64,000 nt of DNA from Roseibium suaedae (GCF_900142725.1 NZ_FRBW01000001.1:1054001-1118000); one strand, 5' to 3'; positions 25,328 through 34,763 are shown, numbered from the stretch's first letter. Notes: generated by a model from the sequence alone, not told the origin. Numbers and translations: made by a program.

Positions 25328-25840
25328 TCAGCGCTTCCTTCCATAAAGCGCATCGTGGCAATGGCCGAGTGCCAGTTTGAGGTCGTTGAAAACCGTCCGC
25401 TCCGAAATGCCGAGTTGTCCGGCAATGCGGGCGTTGCTCCATCCCTCAAGACGACTGAGAATCAGCACCTTTTGTGCCCGCTCGGGCAGCAGGGAGAGGG
25501 CGGCTTCCAGACGTTTCAGATCTTCGCGGCCCGCAAGCATTTCATCAAGGGAGGGCTGGTTGCTGGCAATCGTCTCCGCGGTGCTGTCGTCGAGGGGCCG
25601 GGCTTCCACCCGGGCCTGCCGCTTGAGCCGGCGCTTGTAATCAAGGGCGAGGTTCTGGGCAGTCCGGTTCAGATAGGCTTCCGCATGCTCGATCGTCCCG
25701 GCCTCGCCAGCGGATCGGGACCGGATATAGGTCTCCTGCACCAGATCTTCGGCAATCCCCGGGTCCTGGACGATCCGCCGGATCCGTGATGTCAGGGACC
25801 GCCGGATTCTCAGATAGACCTCCTCCAGCGCGGACGTCAT
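25328..25840 (-). CDS. FecI-like ECF sigma factor
   Basis: A 170-residue RNA polymerase sigma factor of the ECF/FecI group. Region 2 holds LVQETYIRSRSAGEAGTIEH with FLNRTAQN-like LNRTAQNLALDYKRR. Region 4 holds LSLLPERAQKVLILSRLEGW and ARIAGQLGISERTVFNDLKLAL. The ATG at 25840 (MTSALEEVYLRIRRSL) gives normal family length. An in-frame upstream extension to 26011 lacks sigma similarity and overlaps a putative iron-regulatory box. It probably activates the TonB receptor gene downstream. Confidence 0.92.
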   Translation of the reverse strand: MTSALEEVYLRIRRSLTSRIRRIVQDPGIAEDLVQETYIRSRSAGEAGTIEHAEAYLNRTAQNLALDYKRRLKRQARVEARPLDDSTAETIASNQPSLDEMLAGREDLKRLEAALSLLPERAQKVLILSRLEGWSNARIAGQLGISERTVFNDLKLALGHCHDALYGRKR

Positions 25841-26179
25841 TGTCCGGACTGTCCTGAAACAGGGGAGGGGAGAAGAACCTTGTTCATCCGGCAGTCGAAG
25901 GGCTCGTGGTGAAAGACGTGCGCAAGCGCAGAATGCAGGACGGCAGATGACTGCCGCCGGACCAAGATGGATCCTGATTGCTGCACTAATAAATATGAAT
26001 TTTATAGTCAAGTATTATGAGCGAAACTTCCGCCAGACGCGGAGGAGTTGATCCGCTTGCCCTGAACCGCGCGGATCCATCGTGCCCATTGCCAAACCAG
26101 AAAGGCGGCAGATACGAGAATACCTGCGCCAACAGCGAAGCCTTGCAAAATGCCGGGTATTTTGAATGTCTTTGGAAAA
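25841..26179. other. Non-coding stretch between fecI-type gene and tRNA-Thr
   Basis: This 339-bp stretch contains the fecI leader and the IRO-like box. The part at about 26015-26150 contains codons readable on either strand, but nothing with recognisable homology or a signal; I see no supported gene. Confidence 0.4.
25996..26010. promoter_or_regulatory. IRO-like box upstream of fecI-type gene (candidate RirA site)
   Basis: TGAATTTTATAGTCA fits the rhizobial iron-responsive operator form TGA-N9-TCA. On the minus strand it overlaps a TTGACT -35-like hexamer (26006-26011) with a TAGTGC hexamer 17 bases on. It is about 156 bp upstream of the sigma gene start. Iron control of siderophore-uptake sigma genes by RirA is established in rhizobia; this site is a prediction. 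Confidence 0.5.
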
Positions 26180-26254
<75 letters not shown>

Positions 26255-26689
26255 ATCTGCGGTGCGTTTCCTCTGGTTTTGAACCAGCCTGTTGGTCAGG
26301 TGCGGAAGAACCGTCTGCTTGATCCCGGCGGCGATGCCGTCCGGAATGCGGTGGCTTTTGCCACAGTTGGCCGGGGGGCGCAAGCGTCCATCTTCGCTTT
26401 TTTTGGGAAGTTTTGTTTTGGACCTGTGGATGGGATGGCGAACTTGCAGGGGCGGGCTGAAAAATGGCACGAAACAAGGGCTTGGTCGCCTTTGGGAGGC
26501 GTCGTCAGGCCTGTGGAAAGCTTTGCCGGGCACGGGAGCCTGCCGGGGAATCTCCTGGTGGAAAGGCATCAAGGCTGCCCTTGCCCCTTGATCCTGCTTG
26601 ATGCAGGAAAGAGAGAGGGTCCGAACCGGTGAGCAGAAGCTTGTCCTGTTCGGGGCAAATTGACGGGACACTCTGCGGGATCACTTGAC
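26255..26689. other. Gap between tRNA-Thr and small gene upstream of murA
   Basis: This 435-bp stretch has no gene with a recognisable product. Reading frames cross it on both strands, but one runs through the tRNA and none has a ribosome site or protein signature. The murA-side promoter is expected in the last 100 bp. Confidence 0.35.
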
Positions 26690-26896
26690 ATGAGCGACGT
26701 GGACGCTGCCGGCGGCACAGGAAAAGATCGGGACGGCGTGGATGCGCCCGAAGCAGCTGACGCCTCCGAGGCGGCTGTCCCGAACCGGCGCGGCAAGGAG
26801 AAACCGGCAAAGCCGACGCGGGAAGAGCGTCTGGCTGAAGCCTTGCGGGCAAACTTGCGCCGGCGCAAGGCCGCTGCCAGAGAGCGGTCATCCTGA
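26690..26896 (+). CDS. Small conserved hypothetical protein upstream of murA
   Basis: A 68-residue hydrophilic protein. The N-terminal half is Ala/Asp/Glu/Gly-rich and disordered (MSDVDAAGGTGKDRDGVD), while the C-terminal half is strongly basic and helical (REERLAEALRANLRRRKAAA). Short proteins ending in REERLAxALRxNLRRRK upstream of murA recur in Hyphomicrobiales; this is from memory of the group and the function is unknown. ATG 26690 is chosen over an in-frame upstream start at 26660 because conserved similarity begins here. Basic C-terminus suggests nucleic-acid or membrane contact, but this is speculative. Confidence 0.6.
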   Translation: MSDVDAAGGTGKDRDGVDAPEAADASEAAVPNRRGKEKPAKPTREERLAEALRANLRRRKAAARERSS

Positions 26897-27107
26897 CGGT
26901 TCGACCGGCGTCTGCCGTTGGTAGAGCGGCGCGATCCTTGCTGTTGACCGGCACTCGCCCGGTTTAGGCCGGAAAACTCCCGGCTTCTGCCGGGTCTTCG
27001 CCTTGCGCGGGCCACATCTTGCGTGTAGACGGCGGTGCAATACATATATTTCCGCGCCAGGCGGGGCTTTCGCCGGGGCAAACAGACTTCTTGGGGGTTA
27101 TAGCGGT

Positions 27108-28397
27108 ATGGACAGCATCAAGGTCGTGGGCGGCTCTGCGCTGAATGGGGTGATCCCGATTTCCGGCGCGAAGAACGCAGCCCTTCCGCTGATGATCGCC
27201 TCGCTTCTGACGGATGAGACGCTGACGCTCAGCAACGTGCCGCGCCTGCGCGATGTCGCTCTGCTGACCCAGATCCTTCAGAACCATGGCGTCGATTATT
27301 CGGTCAACGGCAAGCGCAACGGTCAGGACGATCTGGAAGGCCAGACCCTGCATCTGACTGCCCGCGAGATCGTGGACACCACAGCGCCCTACGAGCTGGT
27401 CTCCAAGATGCGCGCCAGCTTCTGGGTCGTTGGCCCTCTGCTCGCCCGCATGCGCGAAGCCCGTGTATCGCTGCCCGGCGGCTGCGCCATCGGCACCCGT
27501 CCGGTCGATTTCTTCATCGACGGTCTCAAGGCGCTCGGCGCCGATATCGAGATTGAAGCTGGCTATGTGGTCGTGAAGGCTCCCAAGGGCCTGATCGGCA
27601 ACCGCGTCGTCTTCCCGAAAGTCTCGGTCGGGGCCACCCACACCATCATGATGGCGGCGACCCTTGCCGAAGGCGAGACGGAAATCGTCAACGCCGCCTG
27701 TGAGCCGGAAGTGGTGGATCTGGCCAATTGCCTGAAGGCCATGGGCGCACAGATCGAGGGCGCCGGCACGCCGACCATCCGCATTCAGGGCGTCAAGCGC
27801 CTGCATGGCGCGCATCACGCTGTGGTGGCCGACCGGATCGAAACCGGCACCTATGCCATGGCTGTCGCCATGACCGGGGGTGATGTGCTGCTGCAGGGCG
27901 CCCGTGCCGACCTGCTGGAAAGCGCCATCGAGATCCTGCGCCAGACCGGCGCGGATATCACGGAAACCCCGGAAGGCCTGCGCGTCTACCGCAATGGCAA
28001 CGGCATTCAGCCGGTGGATATCACCACCGCGCCGTTCCCGGGTTTCCCGACCGATCTTCAGGCCCAGTTCATGGCCCTGATGACCCGGGCAGGCGGCCGC
28101 AGCTGCATCACCGAGACCATCTTCGAGAACCGCTTCATGCATGTTCAGGAGCTGGCCCGCCTCGGCGCACAGATCCATATCGATGGCCGCACTGCTATCG
28201 TCGACGGGGTCAACACCCTGCGCGGCGCGCCGGTCATGGCAACGGACCTGCGCGCCTCCGTGTCGCTGGTCATTGCCGGTCTGGCCGCAGAAGGCGAGAC
28301 CCACGTCAGCCGCGTCTATCACCTCGACCGCGGTTTCGAGCGTCTTGAAGACAAGCTGACCCGCTGCGGCGCGCAGATCGAGCGCATCTCCGGCTGA
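27108..28397 (+). CDS. murA: UDP-N-acetylglucosamine 1-carboxyvinyltransferase MurA
   Basis: The cytoplasmic enzyme that transfers enolpyruvyl from PEP to UDP-GlcNAc, the first committed step of peptidoglycan synthesis. At 429 residues it has the usual length. It has [19 protein letters not shown] at the N-terminus with the conserved KN pair, the catalytic Cys (about residue 126) in [14 protein letters not shown], and [19 protein letters not shown] near the C-terminus. The Cys form is the fosfomycin-sensitive type. ATG 27108 (MDSIKVVGG) follows a GGGGG-rich site; upstream in-frame codons lack similarity. It starts the conserved murA-DUF2948-hisD block. Confidence 0.97.
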   Translation: MDSIKVVGGSALNGVIPISGAKNAALPLMIASLLTDETLTLSNVPRLRDVALLTQILQNHGVDYSVNGKRNGQDDLEGQTLHLTAREIVDTTAPYELVSKMRASFWVVGPLLARMREARVSLPGGCAIGTRPVDFFIDGLKALGADIEIEAGYVVVKAPKGLIGNRVVFPKVSVGATHTIMMAATLAEGETEIVNAACEPEVVDLANCLKAMGAQIEGAGTPTIRIQGVKRLHGAHHAVVADRIETGTYAMAVAMTGGDVLLQGARADLLESAIEILRQTGADITETPEGLRVYRNGNGIQPVDITTAPFPGFPTDLQAQFMALMTRAGGRSCITETIFENRFMHVQELARLGAQIHIDGRTAIVDGVNTLRGAPVMATDLRASVSLVIAGLAAEGETHVSRVYHLDRGFERLEDKLTRCGAQIERISG

Positions 28398-28452
28398 GCT
28401 GCCTCTTCTGGCGGATTGTCAAAGCCGGATTTAACAGCTAGGTCATGACTTT

Positions 28453-28474
28453 CGGGCAGCCTCCGGGCTGCCCG
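28453..28474 (+). terminator. Hairpin downstream of murA
   Basis: Perfect 9-bp stem CGGGCAGCC / GGCTGCCCG with loop TCCG, 56 bp after the murA stop. The run of T residues that would complete a classical intrinsic terminator is absent, so partial termination or transcript stabilisation is possible. Confidence 0.6.
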
Positions 28475-28563
28475 TCTGATTTGCGGCCGCAGCCCGGCCG
28501 CTCGACACCGGACTTCTACGAGACCTCTTCCGCCGGACCGCTCCGGTCCTGCCGCAATCAGGG

Positions 28564-29016
28564 ATGACGCCAAACGCCATGGACCGTCTGAGACTTACCG
28601 CTCTCGATGCCGAAGACCTTCAGGTCGTTTCCGCCCATGTTCAGGATGCCGTGATGATCGTCGGCGACATCCGCTATATGCCGCGCGAACAGAAGGCCGT
28701 GTTCGTCATGAACCGGTTCGTCTGGGACAAGGCTGCAGACAAGCGCAGCCGCCAGCATGAGCGCCGCCGGTCTGCCCTGTCCGTTTCCCGTGTTCTGGAT
28801 ATGAAGGTCTCGGGCATTCGTCAGGATGCGCGGGAAAACGTGCTCGAACTTCTGGCCGTGACCTTCGAGGAGCAGGATGCACCTGCCGGGCGCATCCGTC
28901 TGGATTTCGCCGGTGGCGCGGCCCTTGCGCTGACGGTCGAGTGCATCGAGGTTCAGATGTCGGATCTGGGCGCTGCCTGGTCCACGCCGAACCTGCCCAG
29001 CCACGATCTGGACTGA
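28564..29016 (+). CDS. DUF2948 family protein
   Basis: A 150-residue protein of the DUF2948 family, which sits between murA and hisD in many Hyphomicrobiales. Features include LRLTALDAEDLQVVSAHVQDAV, IRYMPREQKAVFVMNRFVWD, and a C-terminal IRLDFAGGAALALTVECIEV. The last motif looks like a small beta-sandwich core. No signal peptide or membrane helix is visible, so it is probably cytoplasmic. Two candidate ATGs exist (28564, 28579); homologues commonly begin near the second (MDRLRL). Function is unknown. Confidence 0.85.
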   Translation: MTPNAMDRLRLTALDAEDLQVVSAHVQDAVMIVGDIRYMPREQKAVFVMNRFVWDKAADKRSRQHERRRSALSVSRVLDMKVSGIRQDARENVLELLAVTFEEQDAPAGRIRLDFAGGAALALTVECIEVQMSDLGAAWSTPNLPSHDLD

Positions 29017-29105
29017 TTTTGGAGTGAAGGGCAGGCTTTAGATGCTGCCCTGTCAGAGAAACCGGAGGCACGGCCTCCCGGACATTGGACTTGAGGAGCC
29101 CCAGC

Positions 29106-30401
29106 GTGGCGATACGTCTTTCCACCCTTGATGCCGATTTTGAAACCCGCTTTGCCGAGCTGCTGTCCGGCAAGCGTGAGGTGTCGGAAGATGTCGATCA
29201 TGTGGTCCGGGATATTCTGGAAGATGTCCGCAAGCGCGGCGATGCCGCTGTCCTGGACTACACGGCCCGGTTTGACCGCCTGAGCGCCGCCAGCATGGCT
29301 GAGCTGCGGGTGACGGAAGCCGAGATCGAAGCGGCCATGAAGGCCGTGCCGCAAGAGGTTCTGGACGCCCTGTCCCTGGCACGTGACCGGATCGAAAGCC
29401 ACCACGCTCGTCAGATGCCCAAGGATGACCGCTATACTGATGCGGTTGGGGTTGAGCTTGGCTCACGCTGGACTGCGATCGAGGCTGTCGGCCTTTATGT
29501 GCCGGGCGGCAAGGCTTCCTACCCGAGCTCCGTGCTGATGAATGCTGTGCCGGCCAAGGTTGCCGGTGTGGAGCGCATCGTTATGGTGGTGCCGAGCCCG
29601 GACGGGGATCTGAACCCGCAGGTTCTGGCCGCTGCGCGTCTTGCCGGTGTGTCCGAGATCTACCGGATTGGCGGCGCGCAGGCTGTTGCCGCTCTGGCCT
29701 TCGGGACTGAAACCATTGCTCCGGTCAGCAAGATCGTCGGTCCCGGCAACGCCTTCGTGGCGGCTGCCAAGCGCCGTGTGTTCGGCACGGTCGGCATCGA
29801 CATGATCGCCGGTCCGTCCGAAGTTCTGGTCGTCGCCGATGCGGAAAATGATCCGGACTGGCTGGCTGCCGACCTTCTGGCCCAGGCGGAACATGATGAA
29901 GTCGCCCAGTCCATCCTGATCACCGACAGTGCAGACCTGGCCAGTGCCGTGGAACAGGCGGTCGAGCGTCAGCTGAAGACCCTGCCGAAGGCTGCAATTG
30001 CCGGTGCCAGCTGGCGCGATTTCGGTGCGGTCATTGTCACCAGGGACCTGGACGAGGCCATGCCTCTGGTCAACCGGATTGCCGCCGAACATCTCGAACT
30101 TGCCGTTGCCGATCCGGAGGCACTGCTCCTGAAGGTCCGCAGTGCTGGGGCCGTGTTCATGGGCCGTCACACGCCGGAAGCGGTGGGCGATTATGTTGGC
30201 GGCTCGAACCACGTTCTGCCGACGGCACGCTCTGCCCGGTTCTCTTCGGGGCTTTCCGTTCTCGACTTCGTCAAGCGGACGTCTATCCTCAAGTGTACGC
30301 CGCAGTCCTTGCGGGAGATCGGTCCGGCAGCCATTGTGCTGGGAGAGGCGGAAGGCCTTGCCGGTCACGCAAGATCGGTGGCGGTCCGTCTCAACCTCTA
30401 G
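29106..30401 (+). CDS. hisD: Histidinol dehydrogenase HisD
   Basis: The NAD-dependent zinc enzyme that oxidises L-histidinol to histidine in two steps. At 431 residues its length is normal. Motifs include VGLYVPGGKASYPSSVLMNAVPAKVAGV, GGAQAVAALAFGTETI, VGPGNAFVAAAKR, and zinc and catalytic residues in ADLLAQAEHDE and AAEHLEL. The GTG start at 29106 has GAGGAG about ten bases upstream; an in-frame upstream TTG lacks a site. It lies downstream of DUF2948 and upstream of the UPF0262 gene, a stable gene order in the group. Confidence 0.97.
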   Translation: MAIRLSTLDADFETRFAELLSGKREVSEDVDHVVRDILEDVRKRGDAAVLDYTARFDRLSAASMAELRVTEAEIEAAMKAVPQEVLDALSLARDRIESHHARQMPKDDRYTDAVGVELGSRWTAIEAVGLYVPGGKASYPSSVLMNAVPAKVAGVERIVMVVPSPDGDLNPQVLAAARLAGVSEIYRIGGAQAVAALAFGTETIAPVSKIVGPGNAFVAAAKRRVFGTVGIDMIAGPSEVLVVADAENDPDWLAADLLAQAEHDEVAQSILITDSADLASAVEQAVERQLKTLPKAAIAGASWRDFGAVIVTRDLDEAMPLVNRIAAEHLELAVADPEALLLKVRSAGAVFMGRHTPEAVGDYVGGSNHVLPTARSARFSSGLSVLDFVKRTSILKCTPQSLREIGPAAIVLGEAEGLAGHARSVAVRLNL

Positions 30402-30485
30402 GTCTCAACCCTTGAGGTGAGGCGCCAGGGTCTGGGAGGAGCGTTGCGCGCATGAGGACAGGTTCGGAACCAGGGAGTGTCAGGC

Positions 30486-30986
30486 ATGGATGAAGCGGCC
30501 GCTCTGAAGGCGGAGGATGTCGGCGGGAAACTGGTCGACGTCATTCTGGACGAGGAATCCATCGCCCGTTCAACGCCGGACGTCGAACATGACCGCGCTG
30601 TCGCCATTTATGACCTGATCGAGGAAAACCGTTTTCAGCCGATCGGGCTTCCCGCAGCCAATTATGTTCTGCGGCTGTCGGTGGTCGAAAAGCGTCTGGT
30701 GCTGGAGATCCGCACCGAAGGCGGCGAGGTTCTGGTCACCCATGTCCTGTCCCTGTCGCCGCTGCGCAAGGTGGTGAAGGATTATGACCTCATCTGCCAG
30801 AGCTACTATGAAGCGATCCGCCATGCCTCCCCGAGCCAGATCGAGGCGATCGACATGGGGCGGCGCGGTGTTCACAACGAAGGCTCATCCATCCTGATGG
30901 AGCGCCTGGAGGGCAAGATCACGGTCGACATGCTGACGGCCCGGCGTCTTTTCACCCTCGTCTACGCTCTGCACTGGAAAGGGTGA
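30486..30986 (+). CDS. UPF0262 family protein
   Basis: A 166-residue cytoplasmic protein of the UPF0262 family, found mainly in Alphaproteobacteria. Conserved segments are [59 protein letters not shown] and [11 protein letters not shown] near the C-terminus. No enzymatic function is established. Its stop codon overlaps the GTG start of the next gene (GTGA), indicating translational coupling with the phosphatase-like protein. The ATG at 30486 is nine bases after an alternative GTG. Confidence 0.9.
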   Translation: MDEAAALKAEDVGGKLVDVILDEESIARSTPDVEHDRAVAIYDLIEENRFQPIGLPAANYVLRLSVVEKRLVLEIRTEGGEVLVTHVLSLSPLRKVVKDYDLICQSYYEAIRHASPSQIEAIDMGRRGVHNEGSSILMERLEGKITVDMLTARRLFTLVYALHWKG

Positions 30987-31444
30987 GCGCGTTGACCGGG
31001 CCGGGCGTCCGTCCGACTGCGGTGCTGTTTGCATGCGGCATGAATGCCGTGCGCTCGCCCATGGCAGCAGCGATCACCCGCAACCTGTTTCCCAACCAGA
31101 TCTATGTGCGCTCCGCCGGCGTACGCAAGGGCGAGCGCGATCCCTTTGTCGATGCGGTGATGGCCGAGATCGGCATGGACACCAGCAAGCATCTGCCCAA
31201 GACATTCGAGGAACTGGATGAGTCGGGCTTCGATCTCGTCGTCACGCTGGCTCCGGAGGCTCATCACAAGGCACTGGAGCTGACCCGTACCGAGGCGGTG
31301 GACGTGGAATACTGGCCAACGATGGACCCGACCCTTGCGACCGGCAGCCGCGAGCAGATCATGGACGCGTACCGGGGCATCCGCGACCAGCTCCTCATGC
31401 GGATCAAGAAACGCCTCGCATGGACCCCGCCGCCGAGCGGTTAG
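30983..31444 (+). CDS. Low-molecular-weight phosphotyrosine phosphatase family protein
   Basis: A 153-residue protein with the P-loop [12 protein letters not shown], which fits the C-x5-R catalytic loop of low-Mr protein tyrosine phosphatases and arsenate reductases (C GMNAV R S). A YWPTMDPT segment supplies the conserved acid near residue 110 (DP). It begins with GTG at 30983, overlapping UPF0262. It is conserved upstream of infA in Hyphomicrobiales. Substrate is unknown; the conserved context makes arsenate-only function unlikely. Confidence 0.88.
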   Translation: MSALTGPGVRPTAVLFACGMNAVRSPMAAAITRNLFPNQIYVRSAGVRKGERDPFVDAVMAEIGMDTSKHLPKTFEELDESGFDLVVTLAPEAHHKALELTRTEAVDVEYWPTMDPTLATGSREQIMDAYRGIRDQLLMRIKKRLAWTPPPSG

Positions 31445-31641
31445 GGGAGGAGGAACCCTCTACTTTGCACTGCGCCTTTCGATGGCGGAAGAAGGACTTA
31501 ACGGTCCTGCTTTGCAGTCAAAATGCGTAAGGCTTGATGTATCGGCGCTTTTGTGGGAAAGAGCGCCGAAACAACGGTTCACTTTCAAGCCGCGATCCGT
31601 TAGGTTCGCCGCTCATCTGAACGCCTTAATCAGGATACCAT

Positions 31642-31860
31642 ATGGCCAAGGAAGAAGCTCTGGAGTTCCCGGGCGTCGTCACGGAACTGCTGCCCAACGC
31701 GACCTTTCGCGTGAAACTTGAAAATGATCATGAAATCATTGCCCACACGGCTGGACGCATGCGCAAGAACCGCATCCGCGTTCTGGCTGGCGACAAGGTT
31801 CTTGTCGAAATGACTCCGTACGACCTGACCAAGGGTCGTATCACCTACCGTTTCAAGTAG
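31642..31860 (+). CDS. infA: Translation initiation factor IF-1
   Basis: A 72-residue OB-fold protein that binds the ribosomal A-site region of the 30S subunit during initiation. The sequence carries all family features: [51 protein letters not shown] and ending [15 protein letters not shown]. Length equals the family norm of 72. It is 197 bp downstream of the phosphatase gene and 37 bp upstream of maf, so it probably has its own promoter in that 197-bp gap. Confidence 0.98.
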   Translation: MAKEEALEFPGVVTELLPNATFRVKLENDHEIIAHTAGRMRKNRIRVLAGDKVLVEMTPYDLTKGRITYRFK

Positions 31861-31897
31861 ACCCTCGCAGCGTCACCGAAACAAGGCCCTGGCAGGC

Positions 31898-32527
31898 ATG
31901 ACAATGACACCTTCATTGATCCTGGCGTCCGCATCTCCGCGCCGCCTGGCTCTGCTGCAGCAGATCGGTATCGAACCCGATCACCTGCTGCCTGCCGATA
32001 TTGACGAGGCACCGCGCAAGCTGGAAACTCCGCGCGCGCTGGCTCTGCGCCTTGCGAAGGAAAAGGCGGCTGCCGTACGGGCCGTCGCCGATGCCTCCGA
32101 AGACCTCAAGACGGCACTGGTTCTTGCTGCCGATACGGTCGTGGCCGTCGGCCGCCGCAATCTGCCCAAGACCGAGTTGACCGATCAGGCCCTGGCCTGC
32201 CTGTCTCTTCTGTCCGGTCGCGGACATCGCGTCTTTACCGGCGTTTGCGTGCATGGTCCTGATGGCCGCGTGCGAACGAAGGTGGTGGAGAGCCGTGTGC
32301 GCTTCAAGCGCATTGGCCGCCGCGAAATGGACAGCTACATCGCCTCCGGAGAATGGCGCGGCAAGGCTGGTGGCTATGCCATCCAGGGTCTCGCCGGCAG
32401 CTTCGTGACCAAGCTCACTGGATCCTATCCGAATGTGGTGGGCCTGCCGCTGACCGAGACCATGGCGCTTCTTGCCGCTGCCGGCTATCCGGTCCATGGC
32501 AACTGGGCGGCCTCCGCGGCCGGCTGA
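31898..32527 (+). CDS. maf: Maf-family nucleotide pyrophosphatase
   Basis: A 209-residue cytoplasmic nucleoside triphosphate pyrophosphatase of the Maf/HAM1-like fold that removes non-canonical or excess nucleotides (dTTP/UTP or m7GTP types). The N-terminal motif LASASPRRLALLQQIGI, the DTVV motif within LAADTVVAVG, and GEWRGKAGGYAIQGLAGSF are all present. The start is ATG at 31898 or 31904. It is 37 bp after infA and 64 bp before yacG, consistent with the infA-maf-yacG operon common in the group. Confidence 0.94.
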   Translation: MTMTPSLILASASPRRLALLQQIGIEPDHLLPADIDEAPRKLETPRALALRLAKEKAAAVRAVADASEDLKTALVLAADTVVAVGRRNLPKTELTDQALACLSLLSGRGHRVFTGVCVHGPDGRVRTKVVESRVRFKRIGRREMDSYIASGEWRGKAGGYAIQGLAGSFVTKLTGSYPNVVGLPLTETMALLAAAGYPVHGNWAASAAG

Positions 32528-32591
32528 TCCGGACTTGCCGCCTGCAAGGTCCCTGTTGCAAGCTGCAAACCCTGAAAAGAGAGAGGGCCCC

Positions 32592-32807
32592 ATGTCCCAG
32601 AACCCGGATAAGACACCGGCAGACACCCCGCGCCGCATGCGCCCTTGCCCGATCTGTTCCAAGCTCTCGACGACAGAAGACTATCCGTTCTGCTCACCCC
32701 GCTGCGCCAAGGTCGATCTGCACCGCTGGCTGTCCGAGGGCTATTCCATCCCGGTCGTCGAGACCGATGATATTGACGATCCGGACACGGATACCTTCAC
32801 CGGCTAA
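32592..32807 (+). CDS. yacG: DNA gyrase inhibitor YacG
   Basis: A 71-residue zinc protein. The motif CPICSKLSTTEDYPFCSPRCAKVDL has two CxxC-type pairs (CPIC and CSPRC) that hold one Zn. It is followed by LHRWLSEGYSIP, a hallmark of YacG. In E. coli YacG binds GyrB and inhibits DNA supercoiling. The ATG at 32592 is chosen because a GAGAGGG site precedes it; in-frame codons upstream overlap maf. Acidic C-terminus (DDIDDPDTDTFTG) is typical. Confidence 0.93.
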   Translation: MSQNPDKTPADTPRRMRPCPICSKLSTTEDYPFCSPRCAKVDLHRWLSEGYSIPVVETDDIDDPDTDTFTG

Positions 32808-32821
32808 TAATTTCAGTAGGA

Positions 32822-32841
32822 TGCCGTCATTTAGGACGGCA
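32822..32841 (+). terminator. Short hairpin after yacG
   Basis: TGCCGTC and GACGGCA separated by a six-base loop, 14 bp after the yacG stop. There is no T run following, so only a weak candidate terminator. Confidence 0.45.
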
Positions 32842-33101
32842 GAGCATCTGATTTGCCGACTGTTTGGGCAAGCTTGTAAAAAATATCGCTTGTCGTGAAA
32901 AATTCTGCACTGTCATAATGGCAATCGTAGACCCGTGTCATAGACGGGTCCGATGGCTGAGAGTGCAGGGTCGTCAGCTCCTGAGGCTGACGGAATTTCG
33001 TTCCGGCCGTTGAGGATCGCTGTTCTTCCGGCCCGACATTTCCAGGCCGGCAGGAGCAGTACGCATACCGGGCAACGACCCGGATCAAAGGCGAGGCTCT
33101 G

Positions 33102-34703
33102 ATGAAAAAGTTTCTGTTTGGCGCTTCGGCGCTGGTACTTTCCACGGCGTTTTCCGGTGCCGCATTCGCGGACTATACCCTGACCATCCTGCACACCAAC
33201 GACCTGCATTCGCGCATCGAGTCGATCAACAAGTATGATTCGACCTGTGGCGCTGAAGACGAAGGCGAGGGCAAGTGCTTTGGTGGCGTCGCCCGTGTGA
33301 AGGCGAAGGTTGACGAGATGCGCAAGGCTCTCGAAGGCAAGAACTATCTGCTGCTCGATGCCGGTGACCAGTTCCAGGGCTCGCTGTTCTACACCACCTA
33401 CAAGGGCGCGGCGGCTGCCGAGTTCATGAACCTGATCGGCTATGATGGCATGGCTGTCGGCAACCATGAATTCGATGACGGCCCGGCCGGTCTTGCCGGT
33501 TTCCTCGACAAGGTGAAGTTCCCGGTCATCTCCAGCAACCTGGACATGGCAAACGAGCCGCTTCTGAAGGACCGGGTTGCCGAAACCCTGGTGTTCGAGC
33601 GTGGCGGCGAAAAGATCGGCGTGATCTCTTCCCTGGCCGAAGACACGGTTGAAACCTCCTCTCCGGGCGCTGGCGTCGGCTTCATCAATTCCGAAAACGC
33701 CCTGAAGGCAGCTGTTGCCAAGCTTCAGGCTGAAGGCGTCAACAAGATCATCGCGCTGACCCATGAGGGTTACGTCAAGGACAAGGAAATTGCGGCGAAT
33801 GTGCCGGGCATCGACGTAATCGTCGGCGGTCACTCGCACACCCTCCTGTCCAACACCCAGGAAAAGGCCGAAGGCCCGTACCCGACCGTGGTGAAGAACG
33901 CGGAAGGCAAGGACGTGCCGATCGTGACGGCCTATGCCTACAGCAAGTTCCTTGGCGATATCGAGATCACCTTTGATGACGAAGGCAATGTGATCAAGGC
34001 TGAAGGCGAGCCGATCCTGCTCGATGCATCCGTGAAGCCGGATGAAGCTGTTCTGGCGCGCGTTGCTGAGCTCGCCAAGCCGCTTGACGAAGTGCGCAAC
34101 CAGGTGATCGCCGAAAGCACCGGCGTGATCGAAGCTGACCGCACCATCTGCCGTGCGCAGGAATGCGAGATGGGCAATCTGGTGGCTGATGCCATGCTCG
34201 ACCGTGTGAAGGCACAGGGCATCCAGATCGCAATCCAGAACGGTGGCGGTCTTCGTGCATCCATCGACGCTGGTCCGGTGACCAAGGGTGAGGTTCTGAC
34301 GGTTCTGCCATTCCAGAACACGCTGGCAACCTTCCGGCTCAAGGGTGCCGATGTGGTTGCTGCTCTCGAGAATGGTGCAAGCCAGATCGAAGAAGGCGCA
34401 GGCCGCTTCTCCCAGGTTGCAGGTCTGAAGTACACTTTCGACAAGTCCAAGCCGGCAGGCGAGCGCATCTCGGACGTCATGGTCGAGGAAAACGGTGCCT
34501 TCGCTCCGCTGGAAGCTGACAAGGTCTATGGTGTTGTTTCCAACAACTACATGCGTGCTGGTGGCGACGGCTACAAGGTCTTCGCTTCTGGCGGCATGAA
34601 TGCCTATGACTTCGGTCCGGACCTTGCTGATGTTGTCGCTGACTATCTGGCAGCGAAGAACGGTTACACTCCCTACACGGATGGCCGCATCACCGCGAAG
34701 TAA
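33102..34703 (+). CDS. Periplasmic 5'-nucleotidase / 2',3'-cyclic phosphodiesterase (UshA-type)
   Basis: A 533-residue exported metallophosphoesterase. The signal peptide is MKKFLFGASALVLSTAFSGAAFA. The catalytic domain (about 25-320) has all metal motifs: TILHTNDLHSR, DAGDQFQGSLFYT, VGNHEFDDG, THEGYVKDKE and GGHSHT. The C-terminal 5'-nucleotidase domain (about 340-533) has NGGGLRASIDAGPVTKGEV and NNYMRAGGDGY, which bind the nucleotide base. It hydrolyses periplasmic nucleotides to nucleosides and phosphate. The gene is single, bounded by hairpins. An AGGCGAGG ribosome site precedes the ATG. Confidence 0.93.
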   Translation: MKKFLFGASALVLSTAFSGAAFADYTLTILHTNDLHSRIESINKYDSTCGAEDEGEGKCFGGVARVKAKVDEMRKALEGKNYLLLDAGDQFQGSLFYTTYKGAAAAEFMNLIGYDGMAVGNHEFDDGPAGLAGFLDKVKFPVISSNLDMANEPLLKDRVAETLVFERGGEKIGVISSLAEDTVETSSPGAGVGFINSENALKAAVAKLQAEGVNKIIALTHEGYVKDKEIAANVPGIDVIVGGHSHTLLSNTQEKAEGPYPTVVKNAEGKDVPIVTAYAYSKFLGDIEITFDDEGNVIKAEGEPILLDASVKPDEAVLARVAELAKPLDEVRNQVIAESTGVIEADRTICRAQECEMGNLVADAMLDRVKAQGIQIAIQNGGGLRASIDAGPVTKGEVLTVLPFQNTLATFRLKGADVVAALENGASQIEEGAGRFSQVAGLKYTFDKSKPAGERISDVMVEENGAFAPLEADKVYGVVSNNYMRAGGDGYKVFASGGMNAYDFGPDLADVVADYLAAKNGYTPYTDGRITAK

Positions 34704-34734
34704 AAGCTGACATTTTTCAGTCAGTCAGAATCGG

Positions 34735-34763
34735 AAGGCGCTCCGTTGCACGGGGCGCCTTTT
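34735..34763 (+). terminator. Intrinsic terminator of the 5'-nucleotidase gene
   Basis: AAGGCGCTCC pairs with GGGGCGCCTT (one wobble) around a short loop, then TTT, 32 bp after the stop. Confidence 0.8.

Noticed and set aside
32910-32941. Possible Pho box (CTGTCAT and GTGTCAT) upstream of the 5'-nucleotidase gene
   Set aside because: Spacing of 25 bases does not fit the 11-bp repeat of a Pho box, and the second arm is imperfect.
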